This document shows positions 9,148 through 17,277 of a DNA stretch of 64,000 nucleotides, piece by piece. The DNA is taken from the NCBI GenBank assembly GCA_947038405.1, contig CAMQVY010000006.1, positions 21,842 to 85,841 on the forward strand, given 5' to 3'. How positions within the stretch are numbered: position 1 is the stretch's first letter; each line of letters begins with the position of its first letter. This DNA comes from an uncultured Rikenellaceae bacterium. GTDB lineage: Bacteria; Bacteroidota; Bacteroidia; Bacteroidales; Rikenellaceae. Position numbers and translations under genes: made by a program. The notes under the pieces are model-generated. The model saw nothing but the letters and a program-made list of their open reading frames with translations. It had not been told where the DNA came from and did no database searches.

Positions 9148-9192
9148 AACTGCGACCACGTAGTGCCGCCCACATAGGGTAGTTCACTACGT
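9148..9192 (-). repeat. Copy A of the GC-rich intergenic repeat family (inverted)
   Basis: Read on the minus strand it shows the family core GGGCGG, six variable bases, GTGGTCGCAG. Within it ACGTAGTG (9158-9165) and CACTACGT (9185-9192) form an 8-bp inverted repeat. It sits inside the his operon, between hisF and hisIE, in opposite orientation to copy B at 9843. Confidence 0.75.
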
Positions 9193-9215
9193 CAAGCAAA
9201 CAAAAAAATAAAAAT

Positions 9216-9818
9216 ATGTTAAAATTTAACGAATTAGATGTAGCGAAAAGTTGCGAAGGATTGCTTCCAGTCGTAATTCAAGATGATGTGACACTAAAGG
9301 TGTTAATGTTAGGCTACATGAATGAAGAGGCTCTACAAAAGAGTCAAGAAGAGATGCGTGTTACATTTTTCAGCCGCACAAAAAACAGACTATGGACAAA
9401 GGGCGAGAGCAGTGGTAATTTCCTTAACATAGTCTCAATTGCAGTTGATTGTGACAATGATACTCTTCTTATTAGAGTAAACCCAATCGGAGCAACTTGT
9501 CATACTGGCGATATTAGCTGTTTTGACAACAATGGAGACGAAGGATTTGTAAGAAAATTAGGTAATGTTGTGGCAACAAGACACAAAGAGATGCCAGAGG
9601 GATCTTACACAACCTATCTTTATAACAAAGGTATTCCAAAGATAGCTCAGAAAGTTGGCGAAGAGGCTGTTGAGACAGTAATTGAGGCAGTTGCAGGAAA
9701 TAAAGATGCGTTTATCTACGAAGCATCAGATTTAGTCTACCATCTTTTAGTTCTACTTGAGTCAATGGACTGCTCTATTGCAGATGTTGAGAAAGAACTC
9801 GTTAAGAGACATAAATAA
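9216..9818 (+). CDS. hisIE: Bifunctional phosphoribosyl-AMP cyclohydrolase / phosphoribosyl-ATP pyrophosphatase
   Basis: Fusion of the second and third pathway enzymes. The N-terminal HisI part (about residues 1-115) has the metal-binding Cys/Asp cluster DCDNDTLL and ATCHTGDISC. The C-terminal HisE part (about 115-200) has the MazG-like helices with KVGEEAVETVIEA. At 200 residues it matches known HisIE fusions. It is the last his gene and completes the eight-gene pathway. It is the only his gene separated by a sizeable gap, so internal transcription or RNA processing there is possible. Confidence 0.96.
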   Translation: MLKFNELDVAKSCEGLLPVVIQDDVTLKVLMLGYMNEEALQKSQEEMRVTFFSRTKNRLWTKGESSGNFLNIVSIAVDCDNDTLLIRVNPIGATCHTGDISCFDNNGDEGFVRKLGNVVATRHKEMPEGSYTTYLYNKGIPKIAQKVGEEAVETVIEAVAGNKDAFIYEASDLVYHLLVLLESMDCSIADVEKELVKRHK

Positions 9819-9842
9819 GAAACATTATTCCCTGTAATCATA

Positions 9843-9940
9843 CAGCACCGCCCGCAGATAACAGTTCCATGTGTCTATAAAACTAGACTTTGAACTGCCC
9901 TCTGCGGGCGGTGCTGCGTGGTCGCAGTGAACTGTTAAAC
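9843..9940 (+). repeat. Copy B of the GC-rich intergenic repeat family, long nested hairpin
   Basis: A perfect 16-bp inverted repeat, 9843-9858 with 9901-9916 (CAGCACCGCCCGCAGA and complement), encloses two nested stems: CAGTTC/GAACTG (9862-9867, 9892-9897) and GTCTA/TAGAC (9873-9877, 9884-9888). The right arm continues into the family tail GTGGTCGCAG. It stands between the convergent ends of hisIE and tex. It may end transcription on both sides, but there is no T-run. Confidence 0.85.
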
Positions 9941-12070
9941 CTCTTTAATTGATAGGCTTAATCGCCCTCTGACCTTATCTATCCCTATCACCTTCACCTC
10001 AACTTGCTCATGCAACTTCAATACTTCAGATGGTGCAGTTATAAACTTATTTGCAATTTGAGATATGTGAACAAGCCCATCTTGTTTAATTCCTATATCA
10101 ACAAAAGCTCCAAATGCTGTCATATTTGTTACAATACCAGGGACAACCATACCCTCATATAGATCATCAATCGTGCGCACACTCTCCGCAAACGAGAAAC
10201 TCTCCTTTACTCCACGAGGATCTCTACCTGGCTTTTCAAGCTCACTCACAATATCCGTAAGCGTTGGAATACCAATTTTATCTGTTACATATTTAGATAG
10301 ATCAATTTTAGTAATAACCTCTTTATTACTAATCAACTCACCGATAGTCACATTAATATCCTTTGCAATCTTCTCAACAATAGAGTATGCTTCAGGGTGT
10401 ACCGCACTATTATCTAGTGGATTTTTTGCATTTTCGATACGTAAAAACCCTGCGCACTGTTCATACGCTTTTGCCCCAAGTCTAGGAACTTTTAACAGTT
10501 GATTCCTGCGAGTAAATGAGCCATTCATAGCTCGATACTCCACAATATTCTTTGCAAGAGACGCACCAACCCCCGATACATACGAAAGAAGTTGCTTTGA
10601 TGCCGTATTTAAATTAACACCCACTCCATTCACACAACTCTCTACGACTGTATCAAGTGCAGATTTCAATCGTCCCTGATCTACATCATGTTGATACTGC
10701 CCTACTCCAATAGATTTAGGGTCAATTTTAACCAACTCAGCTAATGGGTCAATCAGTCTACGACCAATCGACACTGACCCTCTCACCGTAATATCATAAT
10801 CGGGAAACTCCTCTCTTGCGACATCAGACGCAGAGTATATACTTGCACCATCCTCACTAACCATAAATATCTCTAGCGGTTCAGAGTGAACTAAGTTCTT
10901 TACAAGTTGCTCTGTCTCTCTCCCTGCCGTTCCATCTCCAATTGCAATAGCATCTATTCTAAACTTCGAAATCAAAGAATTAAGCTCCGAAGATGCCTTT
11001 TCAGATTGATTCTGCGGAGCATGAGGATATATTGTAGTATTGTGGATCAAATCTCCCTGCTCATTCAGGCATACAACTTTACACCCCGTTCTAAACCCAG
11101 GATCAATTGCCAAAAGTCGCTTCTGACCTAGAGGTGCAGATAGTAGTAATTGTCTAAGATTCTCAGCAAATATTGCAATTGCCGCCTCATCAGCACTCAC
11201 CTTTGCCGCTGCTAGAGCTTCATTCTCAATAGATGGCTTTAAGAGTCTCTTATAACTATCTTTTATTGCACCCTCAATAACGCTACGTGACGGTGAATTA
11301 CCTTTTATAAATATTCTCTCTAGTTGCTCTACTGCTCGATCACTATCAGGTGCTATATTAAGTCGAATATATCCCTCTCTCTCAGCTCTTATCATAGCCA
11401 ATAACCTATGCGAAGATATGCGTTTAAATGGCTCTTGACACTCAAAATAATCTGAGTACTTTACCCCCTCTTCAGCTTTTCCTTTTACAACTTTAGTTGC
11501 TATATTCGCTTCATTTTTGAATAATCTACGCATAGAGTTACGCCCTTGCTCTGACTCACTCACCCACTCCGCAATAATATCATTAACTCCACCCAGTGCC
11601 TCCTCAGTAGTTGGCACAGCATCATTTATAAATCGTTTTGCCACTATCTCTGGCTTCTGACCATCTTGGCTCATTACAAGGGCTGCTAATGGCTCCAAAC
11701 CCTTTTCACAAGCAATCATAGCACGTGTCCTACGCTTTGGCTTGTATGGCAAGTATATATCTTCCAACTGAACAGAGTCAAAACACCTCTCAATCTTAGC
11801 TCTCAACTCATCCGTCAATTTCCCTTGTTGCTCTATCGTAGTTAGAATACTCTCTTTACGACTCAAAAGTTCCCTTGTTTTTTCAAGATGCAACTTAATC
11901 GCCCCAACCTGTACCTCATCCAAAGATCCCGTTGCTTCTTTACGGTAGCGACTAATAAATGGCACTGTAGCACCTTCATCGAGTAACTTTACGACAGCCT
12001 TTACAGACGATACATTAATAGCACATATATCTGATAGAAGTTTAATAATTTGTTCCAAGTTTTCTAACAT
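9935..12070 (-). CDS. tex: Tex-family RNA-binding transcription accessory protein
   Basis: Tex/YhgF family protein of 711 residues, about the family length. In order it has an N-terminal helical domain, a YqgF/RNase H-like domain (LLAIDPGFRTGCKV near residue 325), helix-hairpin-helix motifs (GVNLNTASKQLL, then RNQLLKVPRLG), and a C-terminal S1 RNA-binding domain (GMVVPGIVTNMTAFGAFVDIG). Tex binds nucleic acid and is linked to transcription in other bacteria; its exact role is unsettled. The frame extends to an ATG at 12097, but the ATG at 12070 (MLENLEQIIKLL) matches the family start better. The 3' end meets the hairpin repeat shared with hisIE. Confidence 0.93.
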   Translation of the reverse strand: MLENLEQIIKLLSDICAINVSSVKAVVKLLDEGATVPFISRYRKEATGSLDEVQVGAIKLHLEKTRELLSRKESILTTIEQQGKLTDELRAKIERCFDSVQLEDIYLPYKPKRRTRAMIACEKGLEPLAALVMSQDGQKPEIVAKRFINDAVPTTEEALGGVNDIIAEWVSESEQGRNSMRRLFKNEANIATKVVKGKAEEGVKYSDYFECQEPFKRISSHRLLAMIRAEREGYIRLNIAPDSDRAVEQLERIFIKGNSPSRSVIEGAIKDSYKRLLKPSIENEALAAAKVSADEAAIAIFAENLRQLLLSAPLGQKRLLAIDPGFRTGCKVVCLNEQGDLIHNTTIYPHAPQNQSEKASSELNSLISKFRIDAIAIGDGTAGRETEQLVKNLVHSEPLEIFMVSEDGASIYSASDVAREEFPDYDITVRGSVSIGRRLIDPLAELVKIDPKSIGVGQYQHDVDQGRLKSALDTVVESCVNGVGVNLNTASKQLLSYVSGVGASLAKNIVEYRAMNGSFTRRNQLLKVPRLGAKAYEQCAGFLRIENAKNPLDNSAVHPEAYSIVEKIAKDINVTIGELISNKEVITKIDLSKYVTDKIGIPTLTDIVSELEKPGRDPRGVKESFSFAESVRTIDDLYEGMVVPGIVTNMTAFGAFVDIGIKQDGLVHISQIANKFITAPSEVLKLHEQVEVKVIGIDKVRGRLSLSIKEV

Positions 12071-12129
12071 TATAATAATATTTATAATAAAACTCAATCA
12101 TGAAAACTAAGTTTCTAAAAAAAAAATCG

Positions 12130-12137
12130 TATATTTG
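12130..12137 (+). promoter_or_regulatory. Probable promoter of pepP-tsaB (-7 box)
   Basis: TATATTTG fits TAnnTTTG, 28 bases before the pepP start. No clear -33 box is seen. Confidence 0.45.
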
Positions 12138-12165
12138 AAATTCAAACCGTAAATATATAAAAAAT

Positions 12166-13566
12166 ATGTTCTCAAAAGAAATATATCAAACAAGAAGAGC
12201 TCAACTCGCAGAGAGAGTTCTTTCAGGAGGTCTTATTCTGTTGCCAGGAAACGGAGAGTCTTCAATTAACTATCCAAGTAATGTATATCATTTTAGACAA
12301 GATAGTAGTTTTCTCTACTTTTTCGGATTGCAACTTCCAGATATGGTCGGAGTTATAGACATTGATAACAATACTGAAACTCTATACGGAGACGATCTTA
12401 CGATTGATGATATAATATGGACAGGTCCTCAACCAACAATCTCAGAACTAGGAGCTAAAGCTGGAATAAGTGACACGAAACCATTGTCATCTCTATGGGA
12501 GCAGATAAACCTTGCAATACGTAAAGGAAGAAGAATCCACTTTTTACCACCATACAGAGCCGAAAACAAATTAAGAATTAGCGACCTACTAAGCATAAAG
12601 CCAGCAGCTGTTGCAGACTATATTTCAGTTGAATTAGCTATTGCCATCGTCTCATTGAGAGATAAAAAGAGTGACGAAGAGATTGTAGAGATCGAAAAGG
12701 CTTGCCGTATCGGATATGAAATGCACACAAAGGCTATGGAGATGTGTCGCGAGGGTGTAGTTGAGCGTGAGATTGCAGGAGCAATTGAAGGTATCTCAAT
12801 GCAGCAAGGTGGCGGAACATCATTCTCTTCTATTGTATCTCAACATGGAGAGACTCTTCACAACCACTGCTATGACGGAACACTAACAAAGGGACGATTA
12901 CTACTAGTTGACGCAGGTGCACAAACAACAATGGGATATGCTAGTGACTTCACTAGAACAATTCCAGTAGGAGGTAAGTTTACTCAACTACAAAAAGATG
13001 TGTACAATATTGTACTTGCAGCTAATAACAAAGCATTTGAGCTATCAGCTCCAGGAAAACTATATAAAGATATACACTTAGAGTGTGCAAAGGTTCTCGT
13101 TAATGGTCTTAAAGCACTAGGATTGATGTGTGGAGATACAGACGAAGCCGTTGCTGCTGGTGCTCACGCACTATTTATGCCTCACGGATTAGGTCACATG
13201 ATGGGTCTTGATGTTCACGACATGGAGGACATAGGTGAAAAATATGTAGGATATGACCTTGAGACAGAGCGCAGTACTCAATTAGGAGTTAGCTCTCTAA
13301 GAATGGGACGCAGATTAGAGGCAGGTATGGTTATGACCGTAGAGCCAGGTTTATACTTTATTCCAGCACTTATCGAAAAGTGGAAAAATGAAGGGTTAAA
13401 TTCTAAGTTTATTAACTTTGACAAACTTGAGCCATATCTTGATTTCGGAGGTATCCGTATTGAAGACGACATACTTATCACAGAGAGTGGTAATAGAATG
13501 CTTGGAGATGAGCGTATCCCCGTAACAGTAGAGGAGATTGAGGAATTTATGAAAGCAACTTTATAG
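12166..13566 (+). CDS. pepP: Xaa-Pro aminopeptidase (aminopeptidase P)
   Basis: Cytosolic metallopeptidase that removes an N-terminal residue preceding proline. At 466 residues it has the N-terminal AMP_N domain (about 1-140) and the C-terminal creatinase-like 'pita bread' domain. All five metal ligands are visible: Asp in VDAG (about 249), Asp in SDFTRT (about 260), His in PHGLGHMMG, Glu in TVEPGLYF and Glu in GGIRIEDD. No signal peptide is seen. tsaB follows after 12 bases and is probably cotranscribed. Confidence 0.94.
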   Translation: MFSKEIYQTRRAQLAERVLSGGLILLPGNGESSINYPSNVYHFRQDSSFLYFFGLQLPDMVGVIDIDNNTETLYGDDLTIDDIIWTGPQPTISELGAKAGISDTKPLSSLWEQINLAIRKGRRIHFLPPYRAENKLRISDLLSIKPAAVADYISVELAIAIVSLRDKKSDEEIVEIEKACRIGYEMHTKAMEMCREGVVEREIAGAIEGISMQQGGGTSFSSIVSQHGETLHNHCYDGTLTKGRLLLVDAGAQTTMGYASDFTRTIPVGGKFTQLQKDVYNIVLAANNKAFELSAPGKLYKDIHLECAKVLVNGLKALGLMCGDTDEAVAAGAHALFMPHGLGHMMGLDVHDMEDIGEKYVGYDLETERSTQLGVSSLRMGRRLEAGMVMTVEPGLYFIPALIEKWKNEGLNSKFINFDKLEPYLDFGGIRIEDDILITESGNRMLGDERIPVTVEEIEEFMKATL

Positions 13567-13578
13567 ATAAAATATTAA

Positions 13579-14292
13579 ATGGCGCTAATACTGCACATTG
13601 AAACTGGAACAGACGTATGTTCTGTTGCTCTATCTGAAGATAATAAAGTTATCTCTTTGCGAGAGAGTGGTTCAGAGAGAGACCATGCAACAAAACTAGG
13701 TGTATATATAAATGATGTCTTAACCGAACATAATTATACTACCGACAAACTAGATGCTATATCAGTTGGCATGGGTCCAGGCTCATACACAGGACTCCGA
13801 ATCGGAGTATCTATGGCTAAAGGTCTATGTTATGCACTAAATATCCCTCTTATTGGAGTTAACTCTTTGGAGTCGATGGCAGCAATTGCCCTTGAGAGCT
13901 ACAAAGCGGGAGATATCCAGGTGAAAGATTGGGATAATGCCCTATTATGCCCAATGATTGATGCACGAAGAATGGAGGTTTACACCCAAGTTCTCGATAC
14001 ATCACTCAATCCCATTACGGATGTTTGTGCAGAGATTATTACAGATGAGAGCTTTAGTGAAGAGATTAATAAAACAAAAGAATTTTTAATCTTTGGAAAC
14101 GGAGCAGCTAAGACAGTTGAGATTCTGAGTAATGAGAAGGTATCTTTAATTGATATAACTACATCAGCAAAGGGACTTGTTAATGCCGCTCATAAAGCGT
14201 ACGTAAATAAAGATTTTAAAGATCTAGCCTATTTTGAACCATTCTATTTAAAAGATTTCGTAGCTATGAAGTCAACAAAAAAGATGTTCTAA
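13579..14292 (+). CDS. tsaB: tRNA threonylcarbamoyladenosine biosynthesis protein TsaB
   Basis: Partner of TsaD in making t6A at position 37 of ANN-decoding tRNAs. At 237 residues it has the ASKHA-fold opening (LHIETGTDVCSVAL) and the hallmark GMGPGSYTGLRIGVSMAKGL in the first half. The C-terminal half is short and diverged, as expected for TsaB compared with TsaD; it lacks the metal-binding HxxxH of TsaD. It follows pepP closely and ends at a strong terminator. tsaC, tsaD and tsaE are not in the window. Confidence 0.93.
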   Translation: MALILHIETGTDVCSVALSEDNKVISLRESGSERDHATKLGVYINDVLTEHNYTTDKLDAISVGMGPGSYTGLRIGVSMAKGLCYALNIPLIGVNSLESMAAIALESYKAGDIQVKDWDNALLCPMIDARRMEVYTQVLDTSLNPITDVCAEIITDESFSEEINKTKEFLIFGNGAAKTVEILSNEKVSLIDITTSAKGLVNAAHKAYVNKDFKDLAYFEPFYLKDFVAMKSTKKMF

Positions 14293-14304
14293 CAAATATT
14301 AAAT

Positions 14305-14343
14305 AAAAAAAACGAAGCTCTATTCACTAGGCTTCGTTTTTTT
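14305..14343. terminator. Bidirectional terminator between tsaB and surE
   Basis: An 8-bp stem AACGAAGC/GCTTCGTT (14311-14318 with 14331-14338) is preceded by an A-run and followed by a T-run. It serves the convergent tsaB and surE. Confidence 0.9.
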
Positions 14344-14356
14344 ATTTACTTTAATT

Positions 14357-14407
14357 GAACTGCTCCCCATATACTAAATTGCATAATCCCAGAGAACTGC
14401 TACAAAC
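14357..14407 (+). repeat. Degenerate copy E of the intergenic repeat family
   Basis: It aligns with 9892-9940 of copy B over about 50 bases: GAACTGC at the left, then TTGCATAATCCCAG against CTGCGTGGTCGCAG, then GAACTG again near the right end. The GC-rich centre has decayed to AT. It lies between the tsaB terminator and the surE stop codon. Confidence 0.5.
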
Positions 14408-14408
14408 T

Positions 14409-15188
14409 TTATTTCTCAGAATGCAAGATATTCTGTAAAGAACTCATCTTTGAATAATCCGTTAGATCAACCTTAATTGGCACTACCGATACATAATTAT
14501 TATATAAAGCCCAATTATCCGTATCTTCTGCAAGAGGTTCTTCGTTAAAAAATTCACCTGTCAACCAGAAGTAGTCTTGACCACGAGGATCTTGACGACA
14601 AACAAATCTCTCTCTCCAAAATCCCTTACATTGACGGCAAACCTTAACACCTTTAATTGTCTCCAACTCACCCTTAGGGATATTAACATTCAGACACATC
14701 GGAAGATCCACATCACCACCTAGTACGCTAGTAATAATCTCACTACAATAGTGCTTAGACGTTGTAAAATCTGCATTTTCATCATGATCCAACAACGAGA
14801 ATCCGATTGTCGGACATCCATAAAAGCTACCTTCGATTGCTGCTCCCATAGTTCCAGAGTATAGAACATTGATCGCCGAGTTAGAGCCATGATTAATACC
14901 CGATATAACTAAATCAACCTTTTGATCTAGTAATACGTGGTCGAATGCCATTTTAACGCAATCAACAGGAGTTCCATTACAAGCATAAATTTCAACACCT
15001 TCACTCTTACTTACACACCTTAAACTCAGCGGACTAAACATTGTAATTGCGTGTGATTGCCCCGACTGCATAGTTTCAGGCGCAATAACAACAACTCTTC
15101 CAAACTCTTTAGCAACATCAATAACACTCTTGATTCCTAATGAATCAAATCCATCATCATTAGTGATAAATATCAATCTATCTTTCAT
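14409..15188 (-). CDS. surE: 5'/3'-nucleotidase SurE
   Basis: Metal-dependent nucleoside monophosphate phosphatase of the SurE family, 259 residues. The metal-binding start FITNDDGFDSLG and the conserved SGINHGSNSAINVLYSGTMG-type block are intact. The family acts on nucleoside 5'- and 3'-monophosphates and is linked to stationary-phase survival in some bacteria. It stands alone: upstream is its own promoter region (15189-15240) and downstream is the shared terminator with tsaB. Confidence 0.95.
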   Translation of the reverse strand: MKDRLIFITNDDGFDSLGIKSVIDVAKEFGRVVVIAPETMQSGQSHAITMFSPLSLRCVSKSEGVEIYACNGTPVDCVKMAFDHVLLDQKVDLVISGINHGSNSAINVLYSGTMGAAIEGSFYGCPTIGFSLLDHDENADFTTSKHYCSEIITSVLGGDVDLPMCLNVNIPKGELETIKGVKVCRQCKGFWRERFVCRQDPRGQDYFWLTGEFFNEEPLAEDTDNWALYNNYVSVVPIKVDLTDYSKMSSLQNILHSEK

Positions 15189-15230
15189 TATTTTTCTACT
15201 ATATTAAACCTATTTGAGTAACTAACATCT

Positions 15231-15238
15231 CAAAGATA
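15231..15238 (-). promoter_or_regulatory. Promoter of surE (-7 box)
   Basis: On the minus strand it reads TATCTTTG, an exact TAnnTTTG, 42 bases before the surE ATG. The -33 box is unclear. Confidence 0.5.
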
Positions 15239-15314
15239 TATATATTTAATTAAACTTATTACAGAAAATGAAGTTTTCCAATAAATATGGTGAAAGTAGA
15301 ATACATTGAAGTAA

Positions 15315-15399
15315 ATACCATCTATAATTTCTCCATAAAACGATGATTTATGGAGTTAGATTAATTGAATTATTTTGTTTTTATTAAAATAGATGGTAT
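15315..15399. repeat. Nested inverted repeats upstream of rplS
   Basis: An 11-bp perfect inverted repeat, ATACCATCTAT (15315-15325) with ATAGATGGTAT (15389-15399), encloses a 9-bp hairpin CTCCATAAA/TTTATGGAG (15331-15339, 15347-15355). The right outer arm runs into the -7 box of the rplS promoter. It could be an operator or a remnant of a small palindromic element. Function unknown. Confidence 0.5.
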
Positions 15400-15404
15400 C
15401 TTTG
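15374..15404 (+). promoter_or_regulatory. Promoter of rplS
   Basis: A -33 box TTTG (15374-15377) and -7 box TATCTTTG (15397-15404) are separated by 19 bases. This is the cleanest match to the Bacteroidota promoter in the window. Transcription would start near 15411. Confidence 0.82.
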
Positions 15405-15410
15405 CCCCCT

Positions 15411-15484
15411 AATTGAGGAATCTCTTGTGCGAATATTAAGAAGTCCGTAATATTCCTCAAATATAATTTAATAGATTTATTCCG
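15411..15484 (+). promoter_or_regulatory. Structured 5' leader of the L19 mRNA
   Basis: Right at the predicted transcript start, TTGAGGAAT (15413-15421) can pair with ATTCCTCAA (15452-15460). An alternative hairpin pairs GAATATT (15431-15437) with AATATTC (15449-15455). The two share bases 15452-15455 and exclude each other. Ribosomal protein mRNAs often carry autoregulatory leaders, and L19 leaders have been proposed in other bacteria, so this is a candidate; the function is inferred. Confidence 0.5.
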
Positions 15485-15853
15485 ATGGATAATTTAATGA
15501 GAATCGCTCAAGAAGCTACTTGGGCAAAGAAAGAAGTTCCTGCTTTTAAAAGTGGTGATACTATTACAGTTAGTTACAAAATCGTAGAGGGAAACAAAGA
15601 ACGTGTTCAAAGTTTCCGTGGTGTTGTAATTCAAATCAAAGGTACTGGTGTTACTAAAATGTTTACTATTCGTAAGATGTCTAATGGTGTAGGTGTAGAG
15701 CGTATTTTCCCTCTTAACTCTCCTCTTATCGACACTATCGAGATTAACAAAGTAGGTGTTGTTAGACGTGCTAGAATCTATTACTTCCGTGAGCTTACAG
15801 GTAAAAAAGCTCGTATCAAGGAGAAACGTTACGTATCTACTAAGAAGAAGTAA
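15485..15853 (+). CDS. rplS: 50S ribosomal protein L19
   Basis: Large-subunit protein located at the interface of the ribosomal subunits, 122 residues. Recognised from GDTITVSYKIVEGNKERVQSF, then GVGVERIFPLNSP and the basic tail VGVVRRARIYYFRELTGKKARIKEK. Length is normal for the family. It is monocistronic here: it has its own strong promoter and structured leader, and it ends in a strong terminator. In many bacteria rplS follows rpsP-rimM-trmD, which are absent from this window. Confidence 0.98.
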   Translation: MDNLMRIAQEATWAKKEVPAFKSGDTITVSYKIVEGNKERVQSFRGVVIQIKGTGVTKMFTIRKMSNGVGVERIFPLNSPLIDTIEINKVGVVRRARIYYFRELTGKKARIKEKRYVSTKKK

Positions 15854-15867
15854 TTTATTATACTGTT

Positions 15868-15904
15868 TTAAAAAAGGTGATCCTATATGGGATCACCTTT
15901 TTTT
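15868..15904. terminator. Bidirectional terminator between rplS and the YeiH-type gene
   Basis: An 8-bp GC-containing stem GGTGATCC/GGATCACC (15876-15883 with 15889-15896) has loop TATAT. It is flanked by an A-run on the left and a T-run on the right. Confidence 0.93.
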
Positions 15905-15949
15905 ATTCATCTAACTAGAGCTATAAGTTCATTTTACACCTTTGTCTTC

Positions 15950-17185
15950 TTATAACAAGAATCCAAATATCAGATAAGATACTATAAGAGTGACAATCAC
16001 ATTAAATAGCTGTGCAGACATAAATGCTTTTAATGGAGCTCTATTCTCTTGATTAAACAAGTCTTTAAAATTAGTCTCTAAACCGATACAAACAAATGCT
16101 ATACTAAATAGAGTTGTACTAAATCCTTTTGTGATTTTACCTATTGCCTTTGCCTCCTCTATTGGGAAACATATACTAAAAATAAGAGATGCGGCAATGA
16201 ATCCAACTACGAACTTAGGGAATCTCTCCCATATTGTAGCCAACGTAGGTCTTTCCGCACCATTACTCCCCTTTAACGACCACATAAGTGAAATAGCGAA
16301 AGCAGCAATACCTAACAAAACATTTTGTGAAGATTTAACTATAATAGCAATTTGAGCAGCCTCTTCTCCAAGAAGAGTTCCAGATGCAGCGACAGCTCCA
16401 GTAGTATCTATTGTACCACCCATCCAAGCTCCACCTACTGCTTGAGACAGTCCCATAAGGTTTGAGAGCCAAGGCATTATATACATCATTGGAATTGCAG
16501 TAACAAGCACTAATGATATTACATAAGATAGCTTTTTATTATCACCTTTAATTGCTCCACAAGTTGCAATTGCAGCACTTACACCACATATTGATACTGC
16601 ACTAGCCAACATTGTTGACATCTCATCATCCACTTTAAATACCTTACGCGAGATCCAGAAAGCGAAGTACCACACAATTACAACTACGATTAAAGATTGA
16701 GCAAATCCAAACATTCCTGCTTTTAGCACCTCACTAAATATAATTGTAGAACCAAGGGCAATAATACCTATTTTGATATAAAACTCACTTTGGATTCCTC
16801 TTTTAAGCCAGTCAGGAACACCAAACAAGTTATTAATTGCTAATCCAAATATCACAGAAAAGAATACTGGTTCTAATCCATACTTTTTACATATAGGGAT
16901 ATTTGCAACTAATTGAGCAACCAATGCGACAATAAATATAACTAACATTGAAGCGACAATACATTTAACTGAACGTTTCAGTGATATTGATGTAATGAAT
17001 GTTAATCCCGTAAGGAAAAGGAACATATAAACCGCATTCATCACACTATCAACGGACGTTAAATGCTTTGGCATTATTGGCATTGCCTGAGGGAATAAAC
17101 TTGCAAGTAGCAATATTGCTAAACCAGCAAAAACTATTACCCAATCTTCGCTTCTAAGTTGCTTTATAAAACTATTTTTTGTCAT
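15950..17185 (-). CDS. YeiH-family putative sulfate exporter
   Basis: Integral membrane protein of 411 residues with about ten hydrophobic segments spread over its whole length, in the UPF0324/YeiH family often called 'putative sulfate exporter'. Recognised from PEWLKRGIQ-like context (VPDWLKRGIQ), the block ISVCGVSAAIATCGAI and GAWMGGTIDTTGAVAASG in the middle. The transport substrate is not proven for the family in general. It stands alone, with a minus-strand -7-like box TATTTTTG at 17213-17220 and the rplS terminator at its 3' end. Confidence 0.88.
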   Translation of the reverse strand: MTKNSFIKQLRSEDWVIVFAGLAILLLASLFPQAMPIMPKHLTSVDSVMNAVYMFLFLTGLTFITSISLKRSVKCIVASMLVIFIVALVAQLVANIPICKKYGLEPVFFSVIFGLAINNLFGVPDWLKRGIQSEFYIKIGIIALGSTIIFSEVLKAGMFGFAQSLIVVVIVWYFAFWISRKVFKVDDEMSTMLASAVSICGVSAAIATCGAIKGDNKKLSYVISLVLVTAIPMMYIMPWLSNLMGLSQAVGGAWMGGTIDTTGAVAASGTLLGEEAAQIAIIVKSSQNVLLGIAAFAISLMWSLKGSNGAERPTLATIWERFPKFVVGFIAASLIFSICFPIEEAKAIGKITKGFSTTLFSIAFVCIGLETNFKDLFNQENRAPLKAFMSAQLFNVIVTLIVSYLIFGFLL

Positions 17186-17277
17186 TTGTACATTATATTA
17201 TTTAATAATCTACAAAAATAACATTTACAAAGCAATTTTAAATACTACTTTATACTTATGTTTATTAAAATATGTGG

